Assembly (NCBI GenBank): GCA_022410635.1
Contig: JAJVDF010000210.1
Coordinates: forward strand, 306,199-370,198
DNA: 64,000 nucleotides
Direction: 5' to 3'
Origin: Tretioscincus oriximinensis
Taxonomy: Eukaryota > Chordata > Lepidosauria > Squamata > Gymnophthalmidae
Part shown: in pieces, positions 43,862 to 53,881 of the stretch
Layout of the letters: the number at the start of each line of letters is the position of its first letter
Position numbering within the stretch: the first letter of the stretch is position 1
Translations under genes and position numbers: made by a program
Notes under the pieces: model-generated
The model's database searches: none
What the model saw: the letters and a program-made list of their open reading frames with translations, nothing else
Told to the model about the DNA's origin: nothing

Positions 43862-44772
43862 AGGCTTTGTTCGCACTACATGGGGGAAAATGCACAAAAA
43901 GCAATTTTCAAAATGCAGAGTGGACCTGGAATTCCTTNCACTATGTACTTCTGTGTTTTGAAGTCCACACATGCTTGAGAAATCTCTTGTGCTCCTCCTC
44001 CTACTTGGTGAACAGGGGAGAGAAAATCAGCTGTTGCCTCAGGATGAGGGGCACGACTCCATTCTGCTAGTAGTGAACTGCAGGGGGTGAAGGCAGGAGT
44101 TCTGCTTGTATCTCCAGCTGCCAGGGCTGTATTTAGGCAAAATATAGCTACTGTTAGTAGTAAGAAGATATTAATATTTTTATAGTGTTTATTATTATAG
44201 AACCCAAAGTAACTGAGGGAAGTAGGAGAATAAAATAAATAAATAAAATAAGTAGGCAAGTAAATTACAACCCATGGGCAAAATATAGTCTAAATCCAGC
44301 CCTGCCTACTGCTGTGGATTCTGTGCTTTGGGGGTTCTTCTGCCTTGCTAGATGATCCCCAAGGATTGGATTCAAATCTTTCAATGTGCCCCCTCTCCTC
44401 CTCTACTTGTGGATTCCTTCGGTAGCAAACAGGGGGTAAAAATCAGCTGTTGCCTCAGGACAACAAGTAGTGGTGTGGTGGTAGGGAGGCAGGAGATCTT
44501 CTTGGATCTCCTGCTGACATCAATCCTGAACTTTAGAGGTTCTTCTTCCTCTGGAGGTTCTTCAGCCAATCGTCACCAGATTACATTCAATGTGAATTGC
44601 ATTAAGCTGCACTTGTGACAGTTTTCTGAGTGACCTCCACTCAGAAAATGTGTCACTGTGCTGACTGAGCACAGCAAAAGCCTTTTCCATTTGGGTTAAA
44701 TGGAAAATGCTTGCTCCCACCCAGACCCAAANAGCTTGGNACCTGTTTCTTCCCCTAGTGGGAACTCAGCCT
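43862..44772. mobile_element. Putative DNA transposon relic, ~910 bp, with internal repeat
   Basis: AGGCTTTGTTCGCACTACAT near the left and TAGTGGGAACTCAGCCT at the right are inverted similar words, suggesting terminal inverted repeats. Inside, 43985-44125 and 44385-44515 share AAAATCAGCTGTTGCCTCAG, GGCAGGAG and a TCCTCCTCTACTTG-type stretch, so part of the interior is duplicated in direct orientation. A 127-codon minus frame (43876-44259) and 88-codon plus frame show no transposase motif. No clear target duplication. Confidence 0.4.
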
Positions 44773-44774
44773 TA

Positions 44775-46025
44775 GTGACTTATTTAAGTACATTTTAAGC
44801 GCTCTGCACGACTTTGAAAGAAAATAATCAAACAGGATAATGTTAGCCTGTGACTCATAATGTGATGATATTTTCAAGCACTGGTAATCAAGATGAAATA
44901 AGCTAATTTAACCAATGAAAATTCTTACAGCAAACATGGTATCATGGTGTTACAGAGAAAAACATAATGACCTCATTGAAACTCAGGTCATGAAATTCAA
45001 AACCATTAATGAAAATGAGGAAGTTTTTTGCCAATCTAACAAAGCACTACAGTATAAGAGGATAAGAAACAGAAAGATAAGGAAGTTTAGATTGGTATTT
45101 CAAAATACACTGAGCCTTCCACCCTGGACATTGTTCCCATAAATACTGGCATTAACCAAGACAGTTGATCTTCAGGGTCCCACTAAATCAGTATATTTTC
45201 CCAGGGAATTCATGGATATCCAGACACAATCAGTCAGCTCTCAGGTCTTACATTGATTAGGAATTTCTTTCATTGTTACTATATACTTACCATATACATT
45301 TCTCATCAAATAGGATTTTTCATGCTATGTTCACAGCTGGAGCATTAAAAAATCCTCTATTATTAAACAAATATAGTACAGTAAGAAGTCATAAAAACCA
45401 TAAAAAGACATAAATCAATACAATCTTACATCAGAATATCCAAATAATTAACTTTATACCAAAAACTCCCTCCCTTTCCTCCTCTGGAAAGAAGCTGTAA
45501 ACCATTATTGTAATAAGACATGATCTGAGGACTTGTTTTCTTACTGCTAAAAGTTTTGGGGTGGATCAGTTAGATTGACAATAGACCATTAATTGAGACG
45601 AGTTCTTCATTCACCTATCTTTATTTTTTCTATTTACATCTGTTCTATCACCAACATAGTCCACCAACTACCTGGTCAGCCAGGTAGTGTTGTCATGTAC
45701 TCAAGAATCACTTATTAGAGTCTTCCGAACTTAATGTCAACACTTTCTTAGCTGCCATATTTGTGCCAATAAATATCTGCCCTCCTGGTGGACTCCTCGG
45801 TATGTCTATAGTATAGCTATTTCCTTTGTTCTATTAATGGAGTATCCTATTAATAATAATGATAAGATACCACAGCTGGGGTGCTTTTACACTTATCTTC
45901 AGGGAATAATAACTAGGTACCATCCCCTTCTACTTGTGGAAGAGAATGTTTCCTGCCTTTCTCTCTCTCTCTGATACCTCATAGCACTTTAGTTTAACAA
46001 AACTAAATTGTTTAACATGAGCGAT
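44775..46025. other. No gene recognised; one perfect small hairpin
   Basis: ACTACCTGGTCAGCCAGGTA near 45668-45689 forms a 9-bp perfect stem (ACTACCTGG/CCAGGTAGT) with a 4-base loop. The rest is AT-rich without gene evidence. Confidence 0.4.
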
Positions 46026-46027
46026 CA

Positions 46028-46085
46028 TCTACTTCTTCAGATGGGTTGGAGAAGTAATCAGTCTATGAAAGCACATGCTACTAAT
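46028..46085. mobile_element. Penelope-like repeat fragments, head to head
   Basis: CATCTACTTCTTCAGAT is a minus-strand CTGAAGAAGTAG word, and AGTCTATGAAAGCACATGCT, just downstream, is a plus-strand GAAA-stem III word. The two strands therefore meet in one 58-bp stretch, as at 8.4 kb. Confidence 0.4.
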
Positions 46086-46425
46086 ATTTTCCTTGATCAT
46101 TTCTAAGGTTTTGCTCTGACACACATTCTCCACCATTTTCCAATATTCATGAACCTTTTCATATTCCCAGATCATGTATATAAATATACCTCTTCGCTGA
46201 CACCCATACCAATATGCCCCAGGAATATTAGGAAAAAAGTGATAATTGTGCCGGTGTTCTATACCCTTTATTCAATTTTGTCTTCTAATTTCTTTCATAT
46301 GATTCCTTTTACATTCTTTTATTATTTTTAGTTCCTTATCTGTTTCTTCCCTTCTCACGTCAGTATCCATATTCCATATATTTTTTCTTTAACTTGTTTT
46401 TTTACTGCTAAAGCAAGACTGCTGG
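46086..46425. other. No gene recognised
   Basis: Pyrimidine-rich AT sequence; a 60-codon plus frame has no recognisable content. Confidence 0.35.
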
Positions 46426-46429
46426 ACTT

Positions 46430-46545
46430 TTATTGCAGCAAAATAAGTAAATCCTTTTTTCCCTGCTTTAATCCAGTTCATCAGCACTAAAAGTACATAA
46501 TGAAACAGCACCTAAGGCTCTGCAAGACTTTCTTGGTAGAAATTA
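46430..46545. repeat. Relative of the 42.1-kb fold-back element
   Basis: CCTTTTTTCCCTGCTTTAAT, CATCAGCACTAAAAGTACAT and CAGCACCTAAGGCT match the spacer and right arm of 42060-42240. The left arm is not recognisable. Confidence 0.4.
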
Positions 46546-46819
46546 TAACCCATCTAACACATTTACTTTTTGAATTCTAGTTTTGTATTCTACATGCCTG
46601 ATTGCTGCCTGTTTTCATAATTGGGTGAAAAGTCATCACGTGATCACACACACAGACACACACCAATCCTGTGCAGGTAAGTGTGCAAAAGAAGTAGAAT
46701 ACATTATTACCATATCTGCTTGAATACAATCCATGGGCATATGTATGATCTGGGAATGCCAAAAGGTGTAATAATTTTGGAGATAAATAATATTTTTATA
46801 TTACACAAATATAACAGAT

Positions 46820-47280
46820 AAAATGGCTGTGATGAAATCACCTAATTGGAGCAAGGCTCCTTTAAATTTTCCAAGCCTAACATCTCTTAGGGGCAGGGCT
46901 TGGGATATAAAAGGGGGGAGTGTGAGGGAGAGATTTTTTGATGGTTGGATTGTTGGATTATTGTAGGATTGGATGCTGAAGGGTTTTAGAGATTGTTTGA
47001 GCGTGTGGCCAAACAATTGAATTAAACATCCCAGTTTTGGGGAGTGGGGATAGAAAAGGAAAAGCTGAGGGACTTTGAATGTGGGTAAGCAAAAGGAAAG
47101 TTTAGCCAGAGACATTGAAGGCTCAGGACCTTTTCCCTACCCAGTGTGGTTAAAGTGTGTCTTTGGTTTCTTTATGTTTGAGTTCCCTGTTACTTTGTTA
47201 TAATAAAGCTGTTTTTATGGTTTAAAACAGAGAAGACTTTATTATTTGGGCATACAAAGCAAAGGGGCTCATTCTGGTAT
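46820..47280 (+). promoter_or_regulatory. LTR-like segment with TATA box and polyadenylation signal
   Basis: GGGATATAAAAGGGGG supplies a TATA box (46916-46922), about 285 bp before AATAAA at 47202-47207, with a TG-rich stretch (GTTTGAGTTCCC) before it. The layout is that of an LTR (U3-R-U5). It is not homologous by eye to the 31/55-kb LTR. Ends and target duplication are not resolved, so an isolated promoter-like stretch is also possible. Confidence 0.35.
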
Positions 47281-47449
47281 GATTTTCACTCCTTAGTATT
47301 AATTTCTTCCTCAGGGACGTGGTGGCAGCCTACCTGAGGAATAAACCCTATCCACAGAACTGTTCATTTCATTTATCCCATCTTTCCTATCCTATCTACA
47401 CGCAAGCAAAGTAATAAAATGCAAGTGCCTTGTTCATCAGAAAGACCAT
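47281..47449. other. No gene recognised
   Basis: Short interval after the LTR-like segment; CTACCTGAGGAATAAACCC near 47330 could still be part of it. Confidence 0.3.
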
Positions 47450-48010
47450 CTACCAATATTAATAAGGAGGGACTGTGTTACCAAAACTATATTGAAGAAA
47501 TAAACATACAACAGTACATACACAGTCTTAGATCCCGCTCGGTTTTGTTACAATGGCAATATTACATGGATACTTGTATACTATTTGGCCATTGTAAGTA
47601 AGGGAAGTAATTGACAATATAATAGTCAATACTCAAACTGTTCTAGTAGGGGGTTGGAAAGTTTACACTGTATGGACAATGCAAAAAATGTGTGAATATA
47701 GAACCAATGTGATTGCTATGATATTTCCAANTGTAAGAAAAATAACCCAGATAATATACAGAAATGAAGAGAGAGCAAACAAAAATGGTTGTCAATGAAA
47801 ACATACAAAAGATAGGCTGGAAAGTGAAGCTATGAAATTAAGATTAAGATTAATTTTCCATATTAGCTGCCAAAATATGTGTGTAATATAAAATGCACTG
47901 GGGGACTATTTAAAAAGAGGGAGGAATTGTTTGGAATATTTTAAATTTTAAAATGTATGATTTTGTATGTACAAAAACTGGAAATAAAATGTTTTAAACA
48001 CCAAAGAAAA
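47450..48010 (+). mobile_element. L1-like 3' end, degenerate
   Basis: Sequence such as AATATTTTAAATTTTAAAAT and TGTACAAAAACTGGAAATAA is followed by an AAATAAAATG word (47984-47993) and an A-rich AAAGAAAAGAAAAG tail, which fits the 3' end of an L1-like element. The upstream coding region is too degraded to confirm. Confidence 0.35.
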
Positions 48011-48885
48011 GAAAAGAAAGAAAACTGAAAAATAAAGATTAGCAGTTTCTCAGTGCAAAAAGGCTCTTGAGTGGTCAGCAAAGGGATAAGATATTCCTAG
48101 ACAATTTATTCAAGTAATGGTGTGTGTTTTATGTGCAGAGGGAAAAGCCCTGTACAGTGTTTTCCTCAAATAGGATGAATCCCCAACAAAAAAAAAAAAC
48201 ATAACACAATGTTCCCATAAGGCAAAAATGTGCAAATTCTTTTTTAGTCAGTAAAAAACAAGTCCAGTGAAAGAGGCAAAAGATGAAGTAAGCTGGGATT
48301 CTTTTTCATCTGGTGAATCATTCTAAGTGATGCCAGAATGAGGGGGGGGGGGGGCTATTAACAAATAGGTCTTAGGAAGCATGTGTTCTTGAGAGGGAAA
48401 ACGGGAAAATTAAGTAAGCCTGAGCAGAAATCAGATCCTTGTTTGTCCAAAGACCAAATTCCAACAGCTTTGAACCTTAGCCAAGATAATATATGAAGGA
48501 TTCCCTTCACCTCAGAAAATTGGCAGCAAAGGGAGCTGTTAATAAGAACTGTTTTTCTGATTGCTTTCAGAACTATTTTAGACGTTTACATTACTGACAG
48601 AATTTTTCAAAAAAAGCCATATGTTATATTTAAATCATAAGTTTGTTTCTGATTGGCTGATTGCTCCAGATGTTTTTTTTAATTATTATTTTTTATTTTT
48701 TTATGGATTGGTTTGTATTTTTGTACAATTGTTCATTTTGAAAAAAGACTGCTCCAGATGTTCTCTTAGACTGATCCTGTTCTTTGGATCAGAGGCAGGT
48801 ATTGNATCTTGATATAATTATAAAGTATAATTTAATTTATTGAACAACATTTTTATTTTTAATTTAGAAGCAAAGAAATCATTTT
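48011..48885. other. No gene recognised; poly-G run
   Basis: Contains a run of 13 G (48342-48354), an A12 run at about 48188-48199 and a T-rich stretch near 48670-48705. No gene evidence. Confidence 0.4.
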
Positions 48886-48887
48886 CA

Positions 48888-49165
48888 TTGCAGTCTAGCA
48901 TTAATTTCTCTTGAGAGAATTCTGGTACCGTGGTTTGAATGTTGGAGTCTCATCTGGAATACTCCGTGTTCGATTCTGTACTACTTCATAAAGCCAACTG
49001 GCTGGCCATGCGGTAATCAGGGTTCTTTGGCACTCACTCGGCCCCACCTACTTCACAAGTTGTCTGTTGTGAAGAGAAGAAAAGAAGATTAAGTAAATTG
49101 CTCTGAGTCCCTTCAGGGTGAGAAAAGTGAGGTATAAAAAACAACTCTTCTCTTCCTCTGAAAAA
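48888..49165 (+). repeat. SINE family B, plus strand
   Basis: CCGTGGTTTGAATGTTGGAG, TCATCTGGAATACTCCGTGT and TCGATTCTGTACTACTTC form a tRNA-like head with a B-box-like GTTCGATTC. CGGCCCCACCTACTTCACAA follows, then the shared 3' end GCTCTGAGTCCCTTCAGGGT, GAGGTATAAAAAACAACTCT and a CTT-type tail. The head differs from family A; the 3' end is common to both. Confidence 0.65.
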
Positions 49166-49684
49166 ANAACATGTGCAAAATGAAAACTTTTTAAAGGAAT
49201 TGCTCTTGCAGTTTTCCCAAGGCTAAAAGGTACATTTTACAAACTGCTTCGAAAGCAGGATACGATTGGCTGGTGTGTGTTCAGCAAAAAAAGGAGGAGA
49301 GGAAAAAGAATTCTGAGGCAAGATATTGCAAGTATATGAAATCATTATTTAAAAAAGGAAAGAGGCAATTTAACCAGTGACTGTAATAACCAGCAATCAT
49401 AGCAGCAAGATTTTTATATAGTGGACTAAGCAATTTTTAAAAATTGCAAAATACAACAACAGTAGAACAATAAGAGGGGGAAAGATTTGGTTAAAAAAGA
49501 AAGAAAAAAGTGGGNAAGAGAGAAGAAAACGACAAACTTACATTTTGGAGAGATCCCTCCCCAGCAGAAAAGAGGTTTTACATTTTCTCAGCTCCAGGAA
49601 ACAAGAGAGAGATTATATCTTCATTGTGTCNAGGAAATAAGAGTGCAAAAGTTTAAAAATCCATTCTTTTATATTTGTTTATTT
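49166..49684. other. No gene recognised
   Basis: Purine-rich intergenic DNA. The plus frame at 49487-49792 is broken by ambiguous bases. Confidence 0.35.
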
Positions 49685-49950
49685 AATTTATTTGTATTTA
49701 TACCTTGCCCTACATCTGAATGTCACAGGGTGGCCAACCAAAGGACAGCTCACATAGCATGTGTTGCTTTCTCCACAATAGGTGCCCTGTGAAGTAGCCA
49801 GGGCTGAGAGAGTTCTAAAGAACTGTGATTGGCCCAGGATCACCCAAATAACCAAGCCGGCTTAATGGAGAAGTGTGAAATTGAACCAGGAGACTACCAG
49901 ATAAGAGTTCAACACTTAAAGCACTACACCAAACCTGGCTCTCAAACATA
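49685..49950 (-). repeat. SINE family B, minus strand
   Basis: TATTTATACCTTGCCCTACA with TCTGAATGTCACAGGGTGGC resembles the L2-type end; then GAAGTAGCCAGGGCTGAGAG, TTCTAAAGAACTGTGATTGG, GGCTTAATGGAGAAGTGTGA, AGACTACCAGATAAGAGTTC and AACCTGGCTCTC. Read on the minus strand it starts GAGAGCCAGGTTTGGTGTAG, a tRNA-like head familiar from squamate SINEs. The 3' side appears to carry an L2-derived end. Confidence 0.65.
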
Positions 49951-50585
49951 TCTCCTTAAATGATCATGGGAGATTGATATGTCCCTAAGAACTAAAGCAA
50001 ACACTATTGATTGTTTAGATATGATGCAATGAATTCTGGGAAAGGAAGTCTTGCTGTGCCATGCACTTTCTTTCTTTTGCAATGGAATTGGTCAAGTTAT
50101 GCTNATGAAGAACACAAAGACCTGATCTGCAGCAGAATTGCCACAGGCAAATTATATTGTGTAAAAGAGAAGCAAACTCTTCAGAAGAGAGAGAAGTTTA
50201 AAGCAGTATTTTTTTTTCTAAGTCTAGGTCATTATCACTTGCAATATTGTATAATTCCACAAAGATTATTCTTAATTTATAGTTATTTAGTGATGCCAAG
50301 AATCTTAAAATAAATTTGGACCAAAATTTATTAGGACCATGTTTTCAATCTCACGGGCTTCTATGATNGGATTAACATTCCTGCTCCCCTGAAAAAACTT
50401 TCAGTAACACAAAGGAGAGGGGAAAATAAGGGGGCTTTAGATTCAAAGTGAACCTTGCTATGTTTTTTTGTAGCCAGCCTGGCAGATGGCAAATTCCATA
50501 GCTTTAAAATGATTTATTATGGGACTTTCAGCTTGACAAAAGGGGTGGCATTATTCATCGTATTTAATCATCAAAAATTAGAAAA
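49951..50585. other. No gene recognised
   Basis: A 100-codon plus frame (50011-50313) with one ambiguous base has no recognisable domain. T-rich runs near 50210 and 50465. Confidence 0.35.
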
Positions 50586-50589
50586 TATT

Positions 50590-50822
50590 GTAACACCACC
50601 TCCTCCTTCATGACCACATCATCGTCATCATCTTCTACTACTACTTCTACATTCTCTTCCTCTTCAGCTGTCTCCTCCCTCCACTTTGATTGTTCTCCAA
50701 CTATTTCTGAATCTCAAGCTCTTTGGGTCAAGGATCTCTCAATCTTTGTAAAACGTCAACTAACCTAATCTTTGTAAACGTCATTATCATCAATCATCAT
50801 CATCAATCATCATCATCCTCAA
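50590..50822 (+). repeat. CAT/TCATC-rich microsatellite region
   Basis: Repeated CATCATC and TTCTACTAC words, with the purest run CATCAATCATCATCAATCAT at about 50780-50820, and a CGTCATCATC stretch near 50620. It leads into the SINE that hosts the hAT. Confidence 0.6.
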
Positions 50823-50859
50823 GTTTATTTATAATGTTCCTTTCACCAAAGGGTGGTGC

Positions 50860-51480
50860 CAGTGGTGGCTGGTGCAGTTTAAGACTGGGGGAGCGCAGGT
50901 TCCTCTAGCCTCAGCAAAGTTAGGAAAGTGGCTGGGAGGAGACACATTCAGGCACTTACCGGTCTCTCTCTCAGTCTGCAAGTTGAATCTCAATACAAAA
51001 TGGCACCTCTACGGAGACTGAGAGCGAGACTTTAGCCCCTCCTAGGCAGCCCTCCTATTGGTTCTGGGATTGGCGACCCCTTTTGTCAATTAAAAAAGCT
51101 GCCTGGAACTTTTTGGAATTATGGAATAGCCTCCCTCTTGAGGCTCGCCAGGCGACATCTTTGTTAACATTCCGTCGTCTGGTGAAGACCTACCTCTTCA
51201 CCCGGGCATTTGGTAGTTAGGGGACCTCCCGGCCGGGCTCACGCCTGGGGGGGGGTGAATGGGTGGGGAGGGTTTGGGGGTCACTGTTTTTAACTGTTAC
51301 GTTATTTTAATGTTGTAAGCCGCCCTGCGACCTTAGGGTGAAGGGCGGGATAAAAGTACTAATAATAATAATAATAATTTTTGATTAGTTGGCAGTTCTT
51401 CTATGAAAGGAGATTTTATAATTGATTTTAATCTCTGAGTGTTCGCTGAACCCCACAAACACAGTGGCCAGCCACCACTG
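50860..51480. mobile_element. Non-autonomous hAT element, copy 2, perfect TSD
   Basis: Starts CAGTGGTGGCTGG and ends CCAGCCACCACTG, a perfect 13-bp terminal inverted repeat. GGTGGTGC flanks it at 50852-50859 and 51481-51488. An 8-bp duplication plus CAG...CTG ends are diagnostic of hAT. Without the L2 inserted at about 51114-51377 it is about 357 bp. It shares AAGTGGCTGGGAGGAG, AAATGGCACCTCTA, GTTCTGGGATTGGCGACCCC and TTTGTCAATTAAAAAAGCTG with copy 1 at 104-494. No transposase frame. Confidence 0.85.
51114..51377 (+). mobile_element. Young L2-clade LINE 3' end nested in the hAT element
   Basis: GGAATAGCCTCCCTCTTGAG, GTCTGGTGAAGACCTACCTC, TTCACCCGGGCATTTGGTAG encode the end of the L2 protein; TAAGCCGCCCTGCGACCTTA and GGGCGGGATAAAAGTACT precede an AAT-unit tail (51358-51377). 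It interrupts the hAT copy between CTTTTTGG and TTTTTGATTAGTTGGC, at a point continuous in copy 1 (near 360). It is 5'-truncated and keeps GC-rich, little-decayed sequence, so it is comparatively recent. Confidence 0.8.
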
Positions 51481-51640
51481 GGTGGTGCACATAGATTTTG
51501 TTACTTCCTCCACACTGTGAAGTAGGCAGGGCTGAGAAAGTTCTAAAGAACTGTGACTGGCCCAAGGCCATCCAGCTGGCTTCATGGAGAAGTGTTGAAT
51601 CAAACCTGGAGACTACCAGATAGGAGTCCATCACTTTGAC

Positions 51641-52395
51641 CCCTGGAAATCAATAAATCATTGTCATGTTCCTAATTTCCCTAGCGAAGTAATAAAATGT
51701 TAGATGCTGCAAAGTAGCAGCTCCTTTTGTTAAAAGATTAACCGGTGAAAACAGCTATTTTTTGTTGTGGTTTGATTTTTCCACNGACCTGCTTTGGATT
51801 TGATTCCCCATAAAATATCAAGTCAAGGCAAAGCAGCTGTCCCTCCTTTATGAGTACAATCACTCTGAAATCTGAGAGGCTATCATTAAATAGACTTCAA
51901 TTTTATTCTTATGGCAACCCTGGAGGTAGATTAAGCTGAAAAAACAATAAATGGACTAAGGTCATTCTATTGCGCTGCTGTGATTGAATGGAAATTAGCT
52001 TCTATTTTTACATTCCAGGCACAGAACTATGAAGTCTTTCACACTATAGTATTTGCAGAAGATAAGGGTATGCTAGACCTGCATCTGTGATCCTACATTC
52101 TCTTTCCTTGTGTTTCATCTCTCCAGCTTCAGTGAAAACTACCCAGTTGTTTGTTTGCCCTGTGATTCCCCAACTGTCATAGCCCTAAACGATACATTGC
52201 ACGGAAAGTGCAAAAACATCTGAGGCATGAGTTACACACTGGCTGAATCGACTGTACTGCGAGCCTAATGTTCTTTTTGAAGCAATGGTGTAATTGTGAT
52301 GTTGCAAACTAAGGAGGGTCAGTGGATGCAGGAAATGGCCCCATGGACCATATGATTTTGCCAGTCACAAATAGCCTGTGCTTAATAGTGGATAA
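51641..52395. other. No gene recognised
   Basis: Intergenic DNA; no supported frame or repeat. Confidence 0.4.
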
Positions 52396-52399
52396 ATCG

Positions 52400-52910
52400 T
52401 TAGGTGTTATGCTCCCCATCCCTCATCCAATGAGGACTTTGATGAGGATGTCACAGCAGAGCTTGGGACTCTGGGTACAGAAAACTTGAAGAAGACACTG
52501 CAATGCCTTCTTCTGGGACTATAGATGAGGCGGGTTGGACATTCCTGACTATACTTCCTGCAGAAAAGGGAACAAACTGAGCAGCATCTCTTTAGGGCAG
52601 CTGATGAATGCCGAGTAACAAAGCAACTCCCAGGCTCCACCTGCTTGGAGGCAGAGGGCTATAAATAAGACCTGCCATTAGGAGTCAGCAATTCTGACAA
52701 CTCACCTCTTTTGCCTTGTCTGCTCTGGTGTTCTTTCTGCTCTAGCTATTCCAGTTGGAGTACCTTTTTGTTCCAGTTTTTGCCAATTGGCGTATCCTGT
52801 GTCAGGGCAATTTATTTAGTGTTTTATGCAATGATGTTTGATCTCCATTCACCTTGTGTTTAGAGACAGAGCATTAAAGTCTCTGCAGAGTAAAGTCTCT
52901 GAGTCTAATC
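52400..52910 (+). promoter_or_regulatory. LTR-like segment with TATA box
   Basis: GGGCTATAAATAAGACC gives a strong TATA box (TATAAATA, 52660-52667) after a moderately GC-rich upstream region with a direct CCTGCTTGGAGGCAGAG word. A pyrimidine-rich transcribed-type stretch follows (TCTGCTCTGGTGTTCTTTCT), and ATTAAA lies at 52873-52878. This layout fits an LTR or a Pol II promoter. I could not find ends or a target duplication, and no coding region follows. A 77-codon minus frame is incidental. Confidence 0.35.
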
Positions 52911-52954
52911 TCTCCCTATGAAGCTCTCACTAAATCCAGAAGTGTACCAATCAG

Positions 52955-53158
52955 GATGCCTTTATTTACATTTCTATAGCATACTATATNCAAAGGACTC
53001 AGGGTGATTAACAATAAAAAACAGATTAACATACTAAAACAGCAATATCTGAAAGCAGGGAGGGCAGGGCAGTTTTTTCAGCCAAAAGCCAGGTTAAAGC
53101 AATTCATCTTCAAGCGTTTTCTAAATGCATACATAGATAGTGAATGAGGGAATCTGTA
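52955..53158 (-). mobile_element. L2-clade LINE 3' end fragment
   Basis: CCTTTATTTACATTTCTATA, GACTCAGGGTGATTAACAAT, TCAGCCAAAAGCCAGGTTAA and CATCTTCAAGCGTTTTCTAA match the minus-strand L2 end and last codons. Confidence 0.7.
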
Positions 53159-53440
53159 CCAAAGAAGAAGAAGAAGAAAAAGAAAGAGAGAAAGAGGAAA
53201 GAGAAAAAAGAAATGAAAAAGAAGAAATAATGTTTTTATACCCCGCTCATGGGACTCTGAGTGGCTTACAAGGTTGTTTTTACTCAAAGGCTAACATTTT
53301 ATTATATTGTCCCCACCACACTGTTGTAGTAGCTATTTATCTACTCACAATTTCTTTGCTTTTGAACAGCTAGATTGACTGAAGCTGGCCTCACCCCTTT
53401 GCAAAGCTGACACACACAGACCTTAGATTTTGATATATCT
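53159..53440 (-). repeat. SINE, minus strand, with AAG/GAAA tail
   Basis: An AAGAAGAAG...GAAAGAG tail, then TTTTTATACCCCGCTCATGG, GACTCTGAGTGGCTTACAAG, TACTCAAAGGCTAACATTTT, TTTGAACAGCTAGATTGACT and AGCTGACACACACAGACC. The order matches SINE family A. The SINE abuts the L2 end directly. Confidence 0.6.
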
Positions 53441-53668
53441 GTTGAAAAACTAAAGCTCTTAAACTCTTTATCACCATGCCTCCATAGTTTGAAATAGACA
53501 CTGGAGGAGTTCATATTCTACTCTGGGTGTACAGATGCTCTAAGAAGCACTTATTATGGGATGGTGGCAGGATTTCTTCATGTTCATGACAAAAACATAC
53601 TTGTACAACAAAAACAAGAACCCCTGAAGGAATGAAAGTATCATGGCACATCCACCATAAAAATACCC

Positions 53669-53881
53669 TAGGCTGACCAGATGACCCCGGGGGGGGGGGG
53701 GGCGGGGGGCGGGGCTGAAGACCCATTTTTGGAGTGCCTCCCATTTTTTTCTGAGGGAAAAAATTAAAAAACAAAAAAAATATTTTTTTTTTAAAAAAAT
53801 CCTCAGGGAAAAACTGGGAGGCATCCCAAAACCGGGTTTTCAAACCCACCCACCCTCAAAAGGGGTCATCTGGTCAGCCTA
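53669..53881. mobile_element. Palindromic hAT MITE, copy 2 (213 bp)
   Basis: Starts TAGGCTGACCAGATGACC and ends GGTCATCTGGTCAGCCTA, a perfect 18-bp terminal inverted repeat. The arms continue through a G-run, GTGCCTCCCA, TTTTTCTGAGG on the left and CCTCAGGGAAAAACTGGGAG, CCCAAAACCGGG on the right, with an A/T-rich centre. The 8-bp flanks are not identical (AAATACCC, CCCTAAGG), so the duplication has decayed. Two overlapping minus frames are artefacts of the palindrome. Confidence 0.75.

Larger units (their letters stand above)
50823..51640 (-). repeat. SINE family B, minus strand, split by a hAT element
   Basis: The left piece (50823-50859, GTTTATTTATAATGTTCC) and right piece (51489-51640: TGTGAAGTAGGCAGGGCTGA, GTTCTAAAGAACTGTGACTG, GGCTTCATGGAGAAGTGTTG, AGACTACCAGATAGGAGTCC) match the 49.7-kb SINE. 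The hAT element at 50860-51480 sits between them. Confidence 0.65.

Noticed and set aside
45668..45689. Perfect 9-bp hairpin as a terminator
   Set aside because: No gene or transcript precedes it and no T-run follows; a terminator of bacterial type has no meaning in this genome.
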